The position numbers and the translations under genes were made by a program. Below, in pieces: positions 60,678 through 62,673 of a stretch of DNA of 62,673 bases. This stretch comes from a virus, in IMG/VR virus record IMGVR_UViG_3300006751_000010, positions 1 through 62,673 of that record. One strand, 5' to 3'. The notes under the pieces were generated by a model. That model was not told the origin of the DNA, made no database searches, and saw nothing but the letters and a program-made list of their open reading frames with translations. The first letter of the stretch is position 1, and each line of letters opens with the position of its first letter.

Positions 60678-62673
60678 TACATGATTTATTTGGCTATAAT
60701 TATCAATTTTATTAACTTCAATTAAATTATCAACCATATCACGCATTGTATCTACATGAGAAATAATTATAGAAAAATCAAATTTAGTTCTAAAATATTC
60801 AAATAAATTAATAACAGCTGCTATATGTTCTTGATCTAAACTACCCCACCCTTCGTCAATAGCAATAAAATTAGGACGTGGTAATGCAGATACATTTATA
60901 AGTGCTATTCTGATAGCTAATGATGAAATAAATCGTTCCATACCAGATGTTAATTCTAATGGCCAATAATCTGTATCACTATATACAATATATCCATTAA
61001 TATTTTTGCCGTCTGTTTCTAATACCATATTAAAATCTACAACTTGATTTAATACATTATTTATTTCTGCTTCTATTTTAGGGAGGGTTTTAGATATTAA
61101 GTCATATGGAATTCCATTACGTCGTATAGCACTTAAATAATATTCATATGCTTTATATTCTGTTTCTAATTGTTTATATATGTCTAATTGTTCTACAGCT
61201 GTATTTTTATTAGTTTTTGCTACTTCTGTTTCTCCATGTGTAGTTTTAATAGTTGTTTGAATTTTTTTAATTTTAATGGAAGCTTCTTCTATTATTTTTT
61301 TATATTCGGAAATTTGTTTATCAATTTGTTTATTATGTGCAATTGCTGATTGATTTTTTGTAAATAATTCTTGTCGATCTATTGTTGTTTCTAATTCAGA
61401 TTCTTTTGTTTGCAAATCACTTTCTAATACTTGTTGACGAAGCTCTTCTTTTTCTACTTCACTTTGTTTTGATTCTATTAATCCTTTATTCACATGATAT
61501 GCAGTTTGTTGTTCTAAATATGGTTCTAAATCTTCAACTATAGTGTCAATATCTAATTGATCAAATTGTAATTCTCGAAGTTTATCTTGATCTTCTTTTA
61601 TTGTTTTTTCTGCTTCTAATGCATCTTGGACAAATACATTACTTGTGCAATATTCACATTTTGGATCATATTCATGTTCTTTAAGATGTGCAATCTTTTT
61701 TTGTTTATTTTGAACTAAATTCCATTGGTTTTTAGTTTGTTGATCTGTTTCTTTTTGTTTTTCTTGATATTCTTTTAATTTTTCTACATTTTTATTTATA
61801 AAATTAATATCAATATTATTATTAGTTTTTTGAATAGTTTTGATACTTTCATTTATTACAGAAATTTCCGATTCTACTATTTCAATATCTAATTGTAATT
61901 GTTCAATATCTGATATTAATTCAATTTCTAATTCGTTTAATTCTTCAATATCAGCTCCTTCATAAGTAGTCGGTTGTTTTTGTTCAATTAAATTAACTAT
62001 TTGTTGTTGTGTTTTTTCTCTGTTAGTTTGATGTGTTTTTTCTTTAGTTTCTAAATTAGAGATATTTTGTTTATTTTTATTAATAACTTCTTCTGCTGTT
62101 GTTATTATAGTAGCAAAATCAGTTTTTTTATATTCTTTTAACTTGCCTGCTGTTTCTTTTATATCAGTTGAAGCTAATTGATATATTTGTTCAAATAATG
62201 TCATATCCATAAATTGAGATAATAAATCTTTTCTTTCACGTTGTGATTTTGTTATAAAATTATTATTATCATTTTGTAATGAAAATGCAGTTAATATGAA
62301 ATCATCATAAGTGCCTAAATATCTACGTATATTTTTATTTGTTTCACTTCGCTCTTCTCCATTTAAATTTTCAGATTCTGTATAAAAATTTACATTAACT
62401 TTTACATGGCCGTGTTTTAATTTAATACCCTCCCTTTCTATTGTGTATATTTTTCCATTTAATTCAAAACAAAATTTAGCTTTAAATGTATTTTGTTTAT
62501 TATTTAATACTTCTTTTGCTTTACTAGTTTTACTACATTTATCAAATATTGTATATGTTATTGCATCTAATAAAGAAGATTTACCAGATGTATTAGCAGC
62601 AAATAAACCACATACACTTTCTAAACATGTAAAGTCTACAACGTTTCCTTGACCATATGAAAACATATTGTCA
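60675..62673 (-). CDS. 46: recombination endonuclease subunit gp46/SbcC-like (Rad50), start cut by window
   Basis: The reading frame stays open through the window edge (preceding codons encode Asp-Asn), so the real start lies outside; at least 666 residues are visible. It has the ABC/Rad50 ATPase motifs: GLFAANTSGKSSLLDAI (Walker A), a long coiled coil (about residues 170-500) with a CxxC zinc hook KCEYCTSN in the middle, and a C-terminal ELTSGMERFISSLAIRIAL signature with FIAIDEGWGSLD (Walker B). It should pair with a gp47/SbcD nuclease to resect ends for recombination-dependent replication. Very confident in family. Confidence 0.9.
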   Translation of the reverse strand, partial: DNMFSYGQGNVVDFTCLESVCGLFAANTSGKSSLLDAITYTIFDKCSKTSKAKEVLNNKQNTFKAKFCFELNGKIYTIEREGIKLKHGHVKVNVNFYTESENLNGEERSETNKNIRRYLGTYDDFILTAFSLQNDNNNFITKSQRERKDLLSQFMDMTLFEQIYQLASTDIKETAGKLKEYKKTDFATIITTAEEVINKNKQNISNLETKEKTHQTNREKTQQQIVNLIEQKQPTTYEGADIEELNELEIELISDIEQLQLDIEIVESEISVINESIKTIQKTNNNIDINFINKNVEKLKEYQEKQKETDQQTKNQWNLVQNKQKKIAHLKEHEYDPKCEYCTSNVFVQDALEAEKTIKEDQDKLRELQFDQLDIDTIVEDLEPYLEQQTAYHVNKGLIESKQSEVEKEELRQQVLESDLQTKESELETTIDRQELFTKNQSAIAHNKQIDKQISEYKKIIEEASIKIKKIQTTIKTTHGETEVAKTNKNTAVEQLDIYKQLETEYKAYEYYLSAIRRNGIPYDLISKTLPKIEAEINNVLNQVVDFNMVLETDGKNINGYIVYSDTDYWPLELTSGMERFISSLAIRIALINVSALPRPNFIAIDEGWGSLDQEHIAAVINLFEYFRTKFDFSIIISHVDTMRDMVDNLIEVNKIDNYSQINHV

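Overview
The window is one contiguous piece of a large, AT-rich, T4-like contractile-tailed phage (myovirus) genome. It starts and ends inside genes. Every supported gene lies on the minus strand, so transcription runs from high to low coordinates. Genes are tightly packed: many pairs overlap by ATGA or TAATG, no gap exceeds about 200 bases, and I saw no tRNA genes. Several weak clues point to a Bacteroidota (flavobacterial-type) host. These are a phage-encoded bS21 with a C-terminus like that family's, a signal peptide ending in FAQ, a repeated TATATTTAT element resembling the TAnnTTTG -7 box, and a B12-dependent class II ribonucleotide reductase. The host assignment is inference.

Layout in the direction of transcription. 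(1) 62.7-53.4 kb: an SbcC/gp46-like recombination subunit (cut by the window edge), a tail-fibre-like protein, an unusual 682-residue fusion of a nucleotidylyltransferase with an RNA-ligase-like domain, accessory proteins, and two small membrane proteins that could be lysis factors. (2) 53.4-43.8 kb: the head module in T4 order: terminase large subunit, portal, prohead protease, a bS21-like ribosomal protein, scaffold and major capsid protein. (3) 43.7-28.5 kb: a small holin-like membrane protein, neck proteins, sheath, tube, an overlapping gp26/gp51-type pair with a possible frameshift site, tape measure, tube-like baseplate protein, LysM protein and baseplate hub. (4) 28.5-20.9 kb: a divergent family A DNA polymerase-like protein, a possible PD-(D/E)XK protein, gp32-type SSB, RecA/UvsX, 5'-3' exonuclease and DnaB-type helicase. 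(5) 20.9-6.3 kb: class II RNR, FolE, QueD, QueE, GroES, family B DNA polymerase, a second T-fold protein, a glycosyltransferase, a DpdA-like transglycosylase, sliding clamp, two-part clamp loader, an Fe-S PD-(D/E)XK nuclease and a SLOG-type protein. (6) 6.2-0 kb: seven glycosyltransferase-like genes, the last one cut by the window edge.

The genes work together as a standard T4-type replisome and virion with three notable additions. FolE, QueD, QueE and DpdA should put a 7-deazaguanine into the phage DNA; no QueC is visible, so 7-carboxy-7-deazaguanine or a derivative is plausible. A second, family A-type polymerase accompanies the gp43-type polymerase. The bS21 protein and the ligase fusion suggest intervention in host translation and in RNA or NAD metabolism.

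Two promoter classes are suggested. A TATATTTAT-like element sits before structural and glycosyltransferase genes but not before most replication genes. A different TTGAAW-16-TATAAT promoter is shared by gp32 and folE. Intrinsic terminators lie on both sides of the scaffold-capsid unit, after the tube gene, and after the helicase.
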